Source: Siphonodentalium dalli (taxonomy: Eukaryota; Mollusca; Scaphopoda; Gadilida; Siphonodentaliidae). Taken from it: a stretch of 64,000 nt of DNA. This document shows positions 42,313 through 55,850 of the stretch, piece by piece. The stretch spans positions 136,541,954-136,605,953 of the forward strand of contig CP136064.1 in the NCBI GenBank assembly GCA_032622095.1, written 5' to 3'. The stretch's first letter is position 1. Each line of letters begins with the position of its first letter. The notes beneath the pieces are model-generated. The model did no database searches, had not been told where the DNA came from, and saw only the letters and a list, made by a program, of their open reading frames with translations. A program made the position numbers and the translations under genes.

Positions 42313-44700
42313 TTAACCCTCGTGTCCAAAAGACACGCCACTCTTCTTGATGCGATTGACGTCCGTGTACGAGTTACTTGTATATTGCTGGTCCATGTAG
42401 TTATAGGAGTTGTCGCTGTCACTCCGTCTGATGTCGCGCTTAGCGAATGCGCGCTCCGATAGCCAGAATCTACAGAATGTGTGGCGACCCTGCCAAAAGT
42501 TATCATCAAACACCAATGATACGTCCTCATGATGCACATTTATCCTGGCAGATACGTATATGTTAGCACCAGAGCCTCGGAAGACACGCACAGTAGAGAG
42601 CGAACACCGAAGTTGTCTAGGTGATCCTCAATGTCACGCACAGTGGTATCAGATTCTATTTTTCCAACGAAGATTCTCCTGGTTCGAATTGGTCGTTCGT
42701 TCCTGTCAGCACTACTATGGTTCATTCTGTCTCGAGAGTAACTGTTGTGAGTAAATGAATCCTGATTCATTTCAGAAGGACGTCGTTGTGAATTAGACTT
42801 ATATGGTGATTTGTCTTGCCAAAAGCGCGAATCGTTACGATTGAAGAAGGCGGTTTAGTCACGTGTGGATTGGCAGCATAGTCGAAGGCGTCTATTAGGA
42901 TCGCTCTGCCTGCTTGATTTAGGTGAATTCCTTTGCGATATCGTTTACTAAACAAGCGTAAATTTGCACCATGGGCATCTGGGAATTTATCGGAGATATC
43001 AGCAAATGTATAATTTGGGTTTCGACTGCACATATCAGAGAGGAATTCGTTGATGATAAACACAACATAATTGTGGTCACCCGCATGACCAACGGTTGTT
43101 TCCTATTCTGGGAGGTATGCTGAAAATTGCCACTTTCGCTTTCGGAATAAGTTTAACTATTTTTGCTTCGATTGAGTGTTTCTGTAATAACAGTGTATCA
43201 GATGTGTGTGTAGGCGATGGCGCTGGAGGGGTACACGCCATAGCTGGATCGGATGAAAGGGACATATTCGCCATATTTTGGAAATTACCATGATGCCTTA
43301 CTATTGCATTGGTAACTATTCCAATAAATAAGAGGCTATTTTGGCACCAGTATTTATTGAAAGTTTTCTCCGTTGATAGGGAGAAAACACTAAATACATA
43401 TACATGTATCAAAACAAATACAACACATAACACATTAACATACAATACATGTACATATTTAATATGTTACCATGAGAAAAATTTATACATACAAGACAAA
43501 CTAATTTAAACATATGTTCTAAAAGAGAACAAATTAATTTGATTACAAACTTATTTCTCATGATAATTTTAAGACATATATTTGGTTTAAGAAAATTAAA
43601 TTAAACCCTATATAAAAGGGGCTGGGTGGGTGGGAAATTGATCTGTCAAAATAATCGAATGGTGAGGAACATTTGGGCGCGAATGCTTATATACCAGATA
43701 GGAATTATGGGTACCTGAACTGAGAAGTTCAAAGGTCATGTATACTGACGTGTATTCTAAATATATCAACCAATAAAACGAGAATTTCCAGTATGATGTA
43801 AAGTGACGTAAAATTCAAAATTTATATCCAGGCTCAGTAATTTCATATTTTGGTACCAAAATAGCCCAATAGTTTGGTGACTGAATGGTACGGAGCACGT
43901 TATATGCAAATGATTCAGTTCCTCCATCACATGAGAAGAGAACTTGACTAACTCATCTCTCCATGAGTCATCACATTGGTGCTGGCATGTAGTTTCACAT
44001 TTGTGGTCACACTTTATCGGTCTTACTTGTTTCAGCTGTTTTGTTTTCTTTTTCGAGGTCACCGATTCTCCATTTAATTGAATTCATAGAGCCGTCCCTA
44101 GACTCTACATTTTTCGTGACACTGCCCAAAACATCAAAGATTTCTTGCATGACTTGCCGCATTTGTTTAATCTCACTCAAAAGCATAGTTACTTCAGTAC
44201 ATTTATCACTGTCTATCCGCTCACATGTCAACTTATTTGAGTGTCCAACTTCTTCGACTTGTTGAAGAGCAGACACAGCATGATCCGTTCCTATTTCCAG
44301 TGCCTCTAGTCGGCCGTTCATATTTGGGAGAGTTTGAGCAAGATCCTTCTCAATGACGTTGCATGATTGTGTCAGCAGGGAAACATTACTTGACACGTCG
44401 GCTATTACGAAGGCGACTGGATAAGTGTTGAAATCGGAGCGACTTCGGTTGAGTTTGCAAGCGGTGATCCGATAGCAGGCAATTGAGCACTTGTGATGGA
44501 ATTTGTGTTTGTCTGACGTGTTTTTGATGAGCTGATCATCTCTTCAATATGACTGATGTCCTCATCGATAAGGCATTGAGATAGACTGTAAATGTCTGTG
44601 GCAAGTTTTTTGGACGCAGCTGCTTTGATAGAGTTACTTCTGCGCTTCAGGTGTGCATCAATGACTATTCCCGATATTCCTAATATGAATCATACGTGAC
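42313..44700 (-). pseudogene. LINE ORF1 relic: coiled coil, SGNH-hydrolase-like segment, RRM-like C-terminus
   Basis: Relic of an ORF1 related to that at 16.1-18.3 kb, broken by frameshifts. In minus-strand order: KKLATDIYSLSQCLIDEDIS (44610-44550), like IDIYNIVQFILGES of the intact ORF1; a coiled-coil-like block (44396-44007); an AT-rich gap (about 43650-43330). Then comes a segment with KLIPKAKVAIFSIPPRIG (about 43140), SDMCSRNPNYTFADIS (about 43030) and RKGIHLNQAGRAILIDAF (about 42940), resembling the C-terminal half of SGNH/GDSL esterases, including the catalytic-His type HLN.AG motif. Finally RRIFVGKIESD (about 42685) and YVSARINVHHEDVSLVFDDN (about 42560-42500), matching RKIFIGRIS and SARVHIP..LDRLYEQN. 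The stop is at 42313. The esterase-like part has no counterpart that I see in the intact element. Confidence 0.65.
43330..43650. other. AT-rich non-coding insert within the LINE relic
   Basis: Very AT-rich sequence with no coding trace, between two parts of the ORF1 relic. It may be an insertion or an untranslated interval. Confidence 0.4.
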
Positions 44701-44748
44701 ACGTAGTGGAGCAACCACACATGCCGTATCCCGAATTTGCTTTTCATC

Positions 44749-47717
44749 ACCAACGCAGGTCCCGTCATAAAATAATTAATGCTGCACCAGCACAGGTGCC
44801 GCCATGAAATGGTTAATGCTGCACCAATGCAGCTCCCACCATGGAAGGGTTAATGCTGGACCAGCACAGCAACCCGTCATGAAAGGGTTAATGCTGCACC
44901 AGCACATATCCCATCATAAAATAGTTAATGCTGCCCAACGCAGCTCCCGTCATGAAATAATTAATGCTGCACCAACGCAACTCCCGTCATGAATGAGTTA
45001 ATGCTGCACCAACGCAGCTCCCGTCATTAAATAATTAATGCTGCACCAGCACAGCTCCCGTCATGAAATAATTAATGCTGCACCAGCGCAGCTCCCGTCA
45101 TGAAAGGGTTAATACTGCACCAACACAGCTCCCGTCATAAAAAGATTAATGCTGCACCGGCACAGCTCCCATCATGAAATAATTAATGCTGCCCAACGCA
45201 GCTCCCGTCATGAAAGAATTAAGAATTAATACTGCACCAGCACAGCTCCCGTCACCAAAGGGTTAACGCTGCACCAACACAGCTCCCGTCATGAAATGGA
45301 TAATGCTGCACCAACGCAGCTCCCATCATCAAATAACTAATGCTGCACCAACGCAGCTCCCGTCATGAAATAATTAATGCTGCACCAGCGCAGCTCCCAT
45401 CATCAAATAAGTAATGCTGCACCAACGCAGCTCCCGTCATGAAATAATTGTTGCTGCACCAGCGCAGCTCCCTTCATGATAGAGTAATGCTGCACCAACA
45501 CAGCTCCCATAATCAAATAATTAATGCTGCACTAACGCAGCTCCCGTCATGAAATAGTTAATGCTGCACCAACGCAGCTCCCATTATCAAATAATTAACG
45601 CTGCACCAACGCAGCTCCCGTCATGAAATGTATTAATACTGCACCAGTGCAGCTCCCGTCATGAAAGAGTTAATGCTGCACCAATTCAGCTCCCATCATC
45701 AAATAATTAATGCTGCACCAACGCAGCTCCCGTCATGAAATAATTAATGCTGCAACAGCGCAGCTCCCGTCATGAAATATTTAATGCTGCACCAACGCAG
45801 CTCCCGTCATCAAATAATTAGTGATGCACCAACGCAGCTCCCGTCATGAAATAATTAATGCTGCACCAGCTCAGCTCCCGTCATTGAAGAGTTAATGCTG
45901 CACCAACGCAGCTCCCGTCATCAAATAATTAATGCTGCAACAGCGCAGCTCCCGCCATGAGAGAGTTAATGCTGCACCAACGTAGCTCCCATCATCAAAT
46001 AATTAATGCTGCACCAACGCAGCTCCCGTCATGAACGAGTTAATGCTGCATCAACGCAGCTCCCATCATCAAATAATTAATGCTGTACCACGCAGCTCCC
46101 GTCATGAAAGAGTTAGTGATGCACCAACGCAGCTCCCGTCATGAATGGGTTAATGCTGCACCAATGCAGCTCCCGTCATGAAATAATTAAAGCTGCACCA
46201 GCGAAGCTCCCGCCATGAAATAGTTAATGCTGCACCAACGCGGGCTGCCATCATCAAATAATTAATGCTGCACCAACGCGGCTCCCTTCATGACATAATT
46301 AATGCTGCACCAGCGCAGCCCCCGTCATGAAAGAGTTAATGCTGCACCAACGCAGCTCCCATCATCAAATATTTAATGCTGCACCAACGCAGCTCCCTTC
46401 ATGAAATAACTAATGCTGCAACAACGCAACTGCCGTCATGGTCCCACCATGGAACGGTTAATGCTGAACCAACGCAGCTCCCGTCATGAAATAATTAATG
46501 CTGCACCAGCGCAGCTCCCGTCATGAATGAGTTAATGCTGCACCAACGCAGCTCCCGTCATTAAATAATTAATGCTGCACCAGCACATATCCCGTCATGA
46601 AAGAATTAATGCTGCATCAGCGCAACTCCCGTCATGACAGGGTTAATACTGCACCAACACAGCTCCCGTCATAAAAAGGTTAATGCTGCACCAGCACAGC
46701 TCCCATCATGAAATAATTAATGCTGCCCAACGCAGCTCCCATCATCAAATAACTAATGCTGCACCAACGCAGCTCCCGTCATGAAATAATTAATGCTGCA
46801 CCAGCGCAGCTCCCATCAGCAAATAATTAATGCTGCACCAACGCCGCTCCCGTCATGAAAGAGTTAATGATGTACCAACGCAGCTCCCATAATCAAATAA
46901 CTAATGCTGCACTAACGCAGCTCCCGTCATGAAAGATTTAATGTTGCACCAACGCAGCTCCCATAATCAAATAATTAATGCTGCACTAACGCAGCTCCCG
47001 TCATGAAAGAGTTAATGCTGCACCAACGCAGCTCCAATCATGAAATAAGTAAAGCTGCACCAACGCAGCCCCGTCCTGAAATAATTAATGGTGCACCAGC
47101 GCAGCTCCCGTCATGAAATATTTAATGCTGCACCAACGCAGCTCCCGTCATGAAATAGTTAATGCTGCACCAATGCAGCTCCCATCATGAAATAATTAAT
47201 GCGGCACCAGCTCAGCTCCCGTCATGAAAGAGTTAGTGCTGCACCAACGCAGCTCCCGTCATTAAAGAGTTAATGCTGCAACAGCGCAGCTCCCGTCATC
47301 AAATAACTAATGCTGCACCAGCGCAGCTCCCGTCATGAGAGAGTTAATGCTGCACCAACGCGTAGCTCCCATCATCAACGCAGCTCCCGTCGTGAAATAA
47401 TTAATGCTGCACCAGCGCAGCTCCCGCCATGAAATAGTTAATGCTGAACCAACGCAGCTCCCATCATCAAATATTTAATGCTGCACCAACGCAGCTCCCT
47501 TCATGAAATAACTAATCCTGCACCAACTCAACTACCGTCATGGAAGGATTAATGCTGCTCCAGCACAGCTCCCCGTCGTGAAAGGGTTAATGCTGCCCAG
47601 CAGAGCTCCCGTCGTGAAATGGTTAATGCTGCACCAGCACAGCTCCCGTAATAAAAACATTAATGCTGCACTAGCGCGTCTCCCATCGTGAAAGGGTTAA
47701 TGTTGCACATACGAAGC
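44749..47717 (+). repeat. 37-bp minisatellite, about 80 units
   Basis: Unit TTAATGCTGCACCAACGCAG then CTCCCGTCATGAAATAA, 37 bp, repeated head to tail for about 3 kb with frequent point changes. Two classes often alternate: CCCGTCATGAAA(GAG/TAA) and CCCATCATCAAATAA, hinting at a 74-bp dimer in places. Each unit has a small dyad, GCTGC-ACCAAC-GCAGC. A partial disorder near 46428-46460 and 47355-47400 marks indels. The array separates two pieces of the minus-strand LINE ORF1. Confidence 0.95.
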
Positions 47718-48030
47718 CAACATGACGTAAATGACGTCATGAGCCGTGGCATTTCATCTCGTTGTTCCACTTCCGATTCCGCAACTTTAAACAGTTGCTA
47801 ATCGGAAGTCACGTGTCAATTTCGCTAAATAGCATACACTCTTTCCTGAAAATCGTTCCATCGTATAGAAATATATATAGAAAAATTATATGACGTCATC
47901 ATTCACACACGCCTTAGGTATAAACACCCACCGGGGTGGTTGCTAATATCTTTATGTCTGAGAACAGTAACTGTCTTAGTCGGTCCAACGTTGATTCTGC
48001 GCCTTTTGTTGCTTCGAGAAATTTGTCTAA
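47718..48030. other. Non-coding stretch
   Basis: ATGACGTAAATGACGTCATG (47731-47750) contains TGACGT half-sites (CREB/ATF-like). The rest has no recognisable feature. Confidence 0.35.
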
Positions 48031-48039
48031 ACATGTTTT

Positions 48040-48394
48040 TTTGGAGTGTTGTGTATTGTGGCCATCATTAGCGTGATGTAGAAAGAAATGTCATCATCGA
48101 GAGATGAATTTCGCATATTTTCTGCAAACGCATCTAATGCCGAAACACATTGATTGTGAATAACAGGTGAGGGCTCCCGTTCCCGAGGGTTTGCACTCGT
48201 GAATTTCGCATATTTTCTGCAAACGCATCTAATGCCGAAACACATTGATTGTGAATAACAGGTGAGGGCTCCCGTTCCCGAGGGTTTGCACTCGTGTCCC
48301 GATTAACACCCTGTTCTGGACACGGTTGTATTTCCGTTTCACAAAGGAAAGTGTTATTGAGAATTATATCTGACTCAGTGACGAAGCTCTCCAT
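48040..48394 (-). pseudogene. Probable N-terminal piece of the minus-strand LINE ORF1
   Basis: The minus-strand ATG at 48394 (AACATGG context, like the other LINE starts) opens MESFVTESDIILNN, which resembles MEGVLTQSDRVLNG at the start of the intact ORF1. The frame runs about 86 codons and is scrambled by an exact 95-bp tandem duplication (48106-48295). The link to the 44.7-42.3 kb relic across the 37-bp array is inferred from order, strand and this start similarity. Confidence 0.5.
48106..48295. repeat. Exact 95-bp tandem duplication
   Basis: GAATTTCGCATATTTTCTGC through TTTGCACTCGT occurs at 48106-48200 and again at 48201-48295. I see no difference between the copies, so it is recent or conversion-maintained (or an assembly artefact). 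Confidence 0.9.
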
Positions 48395-48650
48395 GTTGTC
48401 GTTTTGCTAATAGTGCGGTATATTGCATACTACGGCACAGTCTGTGTAATTCAATTAACAAGCGCAGACACAGCAGACCAATGGAGCTTTCCAAGGAGGC
48501 CACACCCACAGCGGTAGTCCCGCCCACTGGTAAAACTACTTTATCCACATAAATATTGTCTGTTACCCGATATCGACGTCCGAAGTGAACACATCAGCAC
48601 TTGCCCTTATAGCTGAAACAGACTCATGTATATGATTCGTGCAAATTTGA
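48395..48650 (-). other. Upstream flank of the minus-strand LINE ORF1
   Basis: Non-coding; may include the LINE 5' UTR. It has CCACACCCACA and CCCGCCCAC GC-box-like words near 48499-48520. No start site can be assigned. Confidence 0.3.
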
Positions 48651-48998
48651 TCTTTTAACCAGTCTGATTTAAAAAAAATTATTTAAATAACATTTTAAAT
48701 TTTTTTTGTAGATTAAACTTTGATCTGCTGTTGAGCAAAAAAAAATAATTGGTTTTCTAAATTAAAATTTGTTTTTTAATTTTTTAATTTTCTTTTTAGA
48801 TTTTTAGATTGAATCTTTCAAATTTGTTTTAATTTAATTAAAAAAGAATTTAATTTAATTTCAATTTGTTTTTTAAAATTTAATTTTAAAATTTTCTTTT
48901 TAGTTTTTTAGATAGAAATTTCTTGCTAAAAATTAAAAAATTTGAAAATAAAATTTAAAATTTGTTTATTTGGTGAAAAAAAATTATTTAAAATTTAT
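48651..48998. repeat. A/T-only low-complexity block
   Basis: About 350 bp nearly all A and T, with AAATTTAAAATT, TTTTTAATTTTC and similar words on both strands. It directly borders the satellite. Confidence 0.85.
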
Positions 48999-49674
48999 GG
49001 CCGTTATAACATCTGCTATATATTGCACCAGATCCGTACAACTGTGCCTCATGTAGTGGATATATTTGGACAGGTACATCACCCTAGCATCTAAAAATGA
49101 TGGGACGCAGCTGGGATTTTCAGAAATAGGTCATCACGGGAGCAGATACTAAGAGCGATCACTATATTTGATGGCTCTGACGTGTTTGACATCATATTGC
49201 ACCAGATCCGCACAACTGTGCGTCGTGTAGTGGAGATATTTGGACAGGTACATCACCCTAGCATCTAAAAATGATGGGACGCAGCTGGGATTTTCAGAAA
49301 TAGGTCATCACGGGAGCAGATACTAAGCGCGATCACTATATTTGATGGCTCTGACGTGTTTGACCTTATATTGCACCACATACACACAAGTGTGCGTCAT
49401 AGAGTGCAGTTATTTGGGCAGGTGCACCACCCTAGCATCTAGAAATGATGGGAGGCAGCTGGGATTTGGAGAAATAGGTAACCACGGGAGCAGATACTAT
49501 GCTTTATCACGATACTTGATGATTCTGATGTGTTTGACCTTAAATTGCACCACACACGCACAACTGTGCGTCATACAGTGGAATTATTTCGGCAGGTGCA
49601 CCACCCTAGCATCTAAAAATGATGGGACGCAGCTGGGATTTTCATAAATAGGTCATCACGGGAGCAGATACTAA

Positions 49675-52108
49675 GCGATATCACTATATTTGATGGCTCT
49701 GACGGGTTTGACCTTATATTGCACCACATACGCGCAAGTGTGCGTCACGGAGTGCAGTTATTTGGGCAGGTGCACCACCCTAGCATCTAGAAATTATGAG
49801 ACGCAGCTGGGATTTTGAGCAATAGGTCACCACGGGAGCAGATACTATGCTTTATCACGATATTTGATGGTTCTGATGTGTTTGACCTTAAATTGCACCA
49901 CACACGCACAACTGTGCGTCATAGAGTGGAGTTATTTCGGCAGGTGCACCACACTAGCATCTAAAAATGATGGGACGCAGCTGGGATTTTCAGAAATAGG
50001 TCATCACGGGAGCAGATACTAAGCGCAATCACTATATTTGATGGCTCTGACGTGTTTGACCTTATATTGCACCAGATCCGCACAACTGTGCGTAATACAG
50101 TGGAATTATTTCGGCAGTTGCACCACCATAGCATCTAAAAATGATGGGACGCAGCTGGGATTTTCATAAATAGGTCATCACGGGAGCAGATACTAAGTGA
50201 TATCACTATATTTGATGGCTCTGACGGGTTTGACCTTATATTGCACCACATACGCACAAGTGTGCGTCATGGAGTGCAGTTATTTGGGCAGGTGCACCAC
50301 CCTAGCATCTAGAAATGATGAGACGCAGCTGGGATTTTGAGCAATAGGTCACCACGGGAGCAGATACTATGCTTTATCACGATATTTGATGGTTCTGATG
50401 TGTTTGACCTTAAATTGCACCACACACGCACAACTGTGCGTCATAGAGTGTAGTTATTTCGGCAGGTGCACCACACTAGCATCTAAAATTGATGGGACGC
50501 AGCTGGGATTTTCAGAAATAGGTCATCACGGGAGCAGATACTAAGCGCAATCACTATATTTGATGGCTCTGACGTGTTTGAATTTATATTGCACCACATA
50601 CGCACAAGTGTGCGTCATAGAGTGCAGTTATTTGGGCAGGTGCACCAAACTAGCATCTAGAAATGATGGGACGCAGCTGGGATTTTGAGAAATAGGTTAC
50701 CACGGGAGCAGATACTATGCGTTATCACGATACTTGATGATTCTGATGTGTTTGACCTTAAATTGCACCACACACGCACAACTGTGCGTCATACAGTGGA
50801 ATTATTTCGGCAGGTGCACCACCCTAGCATCTAAAAATGATGGGACGCAGCTGGGATTTTCATAAATAGGTCATCACGGAGCAGATACTAAGCGATATCA
50901 CTATATTTGATGGCTCTGACGGGTTTGACCTTATATTGCACCACATACGCGCAAGTGTGCGTCACGGAGTGCAGTTATTTGGGCAGGTGCACCACCCTAG
51001 CATCTAGAAATGATGAGACGCAGCTGGGATTTTGAGCAATAGGTCACCACGGGAGCAGATACTATGCTTTATCACGATATTTGATGGTTCTGATGTGTTT
51101 GACCTTAAATTGCACCACACACGCACAACTGTGCGTCATAGAGTGTAGTTATTTCGGCAGGTGCACCACACTAGCATCTAAAAATGATGGGACGCAGCTG
51201 GGATTTTCAGAAATAGGTCATCACGGGAGCAGATACTAAGCGCAATCACTATATTTGATGGCTCTGACGTGTTTGACCTTATATTGCACCAGATCCGCCC
51301 AACTGTGCGTCATACAGTGGAATTATTTCGGCAGGTGCACCACCATAGCATCTAAAAATGATGGGACGCAGCTGGGATTTTCATAAATAGGTCATCACGG
51401 GAGCAGATACTAAGTGATATCACTATATTTGATGGCTCTGACGGGTTTGACCTTATATTGCACCACATACGCACAAGTGTGCGTCATGGAGTGCAGTTAT
51501 TTGGGCAGGTGCACCACCCTAGCATATAGAAATGATGAGACGCAGCTGGGATTTTGAGCAATAGGTCACCACGGGAGCAGATACTATGCTTTATCACGAT
51601 ATTTGATGGTTCTGATGTGTATGACCTTAAATTGCATCACACACGCACAACGGTGCGTCATAGAGTGGAGTTATTTCGGCAGGTGCACCACACTAGCATC
51701 TAAAATTGATGGGACGCAGCTGGGATTTTCAGAAATAGGTCATCACGGGAGCAGATACTAAGCGCAATCACTATATTTGATGGCTCTGACGTGTTTGAAT
51801 TTATATTGCACCACATACGCACAAGTGTGCGTCATAGAGTGCAGTTATTTGGGCAGGTGCACCAAACTAGCATCTAGAAATGATGGGACGCAGCTGGGAT
51901 TTTGAGAAATAAGTCACAACGGGAGCAGATACTATGCGTTATCACGATATTTTATGGCTCTGACGCGTTTGACCTTATATTGCACCAGATCCGCACAACT
52001 GTGCGTCATGTAGTAGATATATTTGGACAAGAACATCACCCTAGCATCTAAAATTGATGGGACGCAGCTGGGATTTTCAGAAATAGGTCATCACGGGAGC
52101 AGATACTA
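49675..52108 (+). repeat. Satellite higher-order repeat, seven monomers, 1217 bp
   Basis: The rare variant AGCGATATCACT followed by ACGCGCAAGTGTGCGTCACG lies at 49675 and 50892 (1217 bp apart), and the variant AGTGATATCACT at 50197 and 51414 (also 1217 bp). The same rare variant returns at 52805, 1913 bp on, which equals 1217 + 696. The right boundary is approximate. Confidence 0.8.
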
Positions 52109-54146
52109 AGCGCAATCACTATATTTGATGGCTCTGACGTGTTTGAATTTATATTGCACCACATACGCACAAGTGTGCGTCATAGAGTGCAGTTATTTGG
52201 GCAGGTGCACCAAACTAGCATCTAGAAATGATGAGACGCAGCTGGGATTTTGAGCAATAGGTCACCACGGGAGCAGATACTATGCTTTATCACGATATTT
52301 GATGGTTCTGATGTGTTTGACCTTAAATTGCACCACACACGCACAACTGTGCGTCATAGAGTGGAGTTATTTCGGCAGGTGCACCACACTAGCATCTAAA
52401 ATTGATGGGACGCAGCTGGGATTTTCAGAAATAGGTCATCACGGGAGCAGATACTAAGCGCAATCACTATATTTGATGGCTCTGACGTGTTTGAATTTAT
52501 ATTGCACCACATACGCACAAGTGTGCGTCATAGAGTGCAGTTATTTGGGCAGGTGCACCAAACTAGCATCTAGAAATGATGGGACGCAGCTGGGATTTTG
52601 AGAAATAGGTAACCACGGGAGCAGATACTATGCGTTATCACGATACTTGATGATTCTGATGTGTTTGACCTTAAATTGCACCACACACGCACAACTGTGC
52701 GTCATACAGTGGAATTATTTCGGCAGGTGCACCACCCTAGCATCTAAAAATGATGGGACGCAGCTGGGATTTTCATAAATAGGTCATCACGGAGCAGATA
52801 CTAAGCGATATCACTATATTTGATGGCTCTGACGGGTTTGACCTTATATTGCACCACATACGCGCAAGTGTGCGTCACGGAGTGCAGTTATTTGGGCAGG
52901 TGCACCACCCTAGCATCTAGAAATGATGAGACGCAGCTGGGATTTTGAGCAATAGGTCACCACGGGAGCAGATACTATGCTTTATCACGATATTTGATGG
53001 TTCTGATGTGTTTGACCTTAAATTGCACCAAACACGCACAACTGTGCGTCATAGAGTGGAGTTATTTCGGCAGGTGCACCACACTAGCATCTAAAAATGA
53101 TGGGACGCAGCTGGGATTTTCAGAAATAGGTCATCACGGGAGCAGATACTAAGCGCAATCACTATATTTGATGGCTCTGACGTGTTTGACCTTATATTGC
53201 ACCAGATCCGCCCAACTGTGCGTCATACAGTGGAATTATTGCGGCAGGTGCACCACCATAGCATCTAAAAATGATGGGACGCAGCTGGGATTTTTAGAAA
53301 TAAGTCACAACGGGAGCAGATACTATGCGTTATCACGATATTTTATGGCTCTGACGTGTTTGACCTTATATTGCACCAGATCCGCACAACTGTGCGTCAT
53401 GTAGTAGATATATTTGGACAGGAACATCACCCTAGCATCTAAAATTGATGGGACGCAGCTGGGATTTTCAGAAATAGGTCATCACGGGAGCAGATACTAA
53501 GCGCAATCACTATATTTGATGGCTCTGACGTGTTTGAATTTATATTGCACCACATACGCACAAGTGTGCGTCATAGAGTGCAGTTATTTGGGCAGGTGCA
53601 CCAAACTAGCATCTAGAAATGATGGGACGCAGCTGGGATTTTTAGAAATAAGTCACAACGGGAGCAGATACTATGCGTTATCACGATATTTTATGGCTCT
53701 GACGTGTTTGACCTTATATTGCACCAGATCCGCACAACTGTGCGTCATGTAGTCGATATATTTGGACAGGAACATCACCCTAGCATCTAAAAATGATGGG
53801 ACGCAGCTGGGATTTTCCGAAATAGGTCATCACGGGAGCAGATACTAAGCGCGATCACTATATTTGATGGCTCTGACGTGTTTGACCTTATATTGCACCA
53901 CATACGCACAAGTGTGCGTCATAGAGTGCAGTTATTTTGGCAGAATAGGTCACCACGGGAGCATATACTATGCTTTATCACGATATTTGATGGTTCTGAT
54001 GTGGTTGACCTTAAATTGCACCACACCCGCACAACGGGTGCGTCATAGTGTTGAGTTATTTCGGCAGGTGCACCACCCTAGCATCTAAAAATGATGGGAA
54101 GCAGCTGGGATTTTCAGTAATAGGTCATAGCGGGAGCAGATACTAA

Positions 54147-55850
54147 GCGATATCACTATATTTGATGGCTCTGACGGGTTTGACCTTATATTGCACCACA
54201 TACGCACAAGTGTGCGTCATCGAGTGCAGTTATTTGGGCAGGTGCACCACCCTAGCATCTAGAAATGATGAGACGCAGCTGGGATTTTCAGCAATAGGTC
54301 ACCACGGGAGCAGATACTATGCTTTATCACGATATTTGATGGTTCTGATGTGCTTGACCTTAAATTGCACCACACACGCACAACTGTGCGTCATAGAGTG
54401 GAGTTATTTCGGCAGGTGCACCACACTAGCATCTAAAAATGATGGGACGCAGCTGGGATTTTCAGAAATAGGTCATCACGGGAGCAGATACTAAATGCAA
54501 TCACTATATTTGATGGCTCTGACGTGTTTGAATTTATATTGCACCACATACGCACAAGTGTGCGTCATAGAGTGCAGTTATTTGGGCAGGTGCACCAAAC
54601 TAGCATCTAGAAATGATGGGACGCAGCTGGGATTTTGAGAAATAAGTCACAACGGGAGCAGATACTATGCGTTATCACGATATTTTATGGCTCTGACGTG
54701 TTTGACCTTATATTGCACCAGATCCGCACAACTGTGCGTCATACAGTGGAATTATTTCGGCAGGTGCACCACCCTAGCATCTAAAAATGATGGGACGCAG
54801 CTGGGATTTTCATAAATAGGTCATCACGGGAGCAGATACTAAGCGATATCACTATATTCGATGGCTCTGACGGGTTTGACCATATATTGCACCACATACG
54901 CACAAGTGTGCGTCATGTAGTGCAGTTATTTGGGCAGATGCACCACCCTAGCATCTAGAAATGATGAGACGCAGCTGGGATTTTCAGCAATAGGTCACCA
55001 CGGGAGCAGATACTATGCTTTATCACGATATTTGATGGTTCTGATGTGCTTGACCTTAAATTGCACCACACACGCACAACTGTGCGTCATAGAGTGGAGT
55101 TATTTCGGCAGGTGCACCACACTTGCATCTAAAAATGATGGGACGCAGCTGGGATTTTCAGAAATAGGTCATCACGGGAGCAGATACTAAATGCAATCAC
55201 TATATTTGATGGCTCTGACGTGTTTGAATTTATATTGCACCACGTACGCACAAGTGTGCGTCATAGAGTGCAGTTATTTGGGCAGGTGCACCAAACTAGC
55301 ATCTAGAAATGATGGGACGCAGCTGGGATTTTGAGAAATAAGTCACAACGGGAGCAGATACTATGCGTTATCACGATATTTTATGGCTCTGACGTGTTTG
55401 ACCTTATATTGCACCAGATCCGCACAACTGTGCGTCATACAGTGGAATTATTTCGGCAGGTGCACCACCCTAGCATCTAAAAATGATGGGACTCAGCTGG
55501 GATTTTCATAAATAGGTCATCACGGGAGCAGATACTAAGCGATATCACTATATTCGATGGCTCTGACGGGTTTGACCATATATTGCACCACATACGCACA
55601 AGTGTGCGTCATGGAGTGCAGTTATTTGGGCAGGTGCACCACCCTAGCATCTAGAAATGATGAGACGCAGCTGGGATTTTGAGCAATAGGTCACCACGGG
55701 AGCAGATACTATGCTTTATCACGATATTTGATGGTTCTGATGTGTTTGACCTTAAATTGCACCACACACGCACAACTGTGCGTCATAGAGTGGAGTTTTT
55801 TCGGCAGGTGCACCACACTAGCATCTAAAATTGATGGGACGCAGCTGGGA
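54147..55850 (+). repeat. Satellite higher-order repeat, four monomers, 696 bp
   Basis: ACTAAGCGATATCACTATAT variants occur at 54147, 54843 and 55539, 696 bp apart each time. The monomers after the first two are nearly identical (for example around 54255-54500 and 54950-55195). Confidence 0.8.

Noticed and set aside
44749-47717. CRISPR-like array of 37-bp repeats
   Set aside because: The units are contiguous with no unique spacers, and the window is animal DNA; it is a minisatellite.
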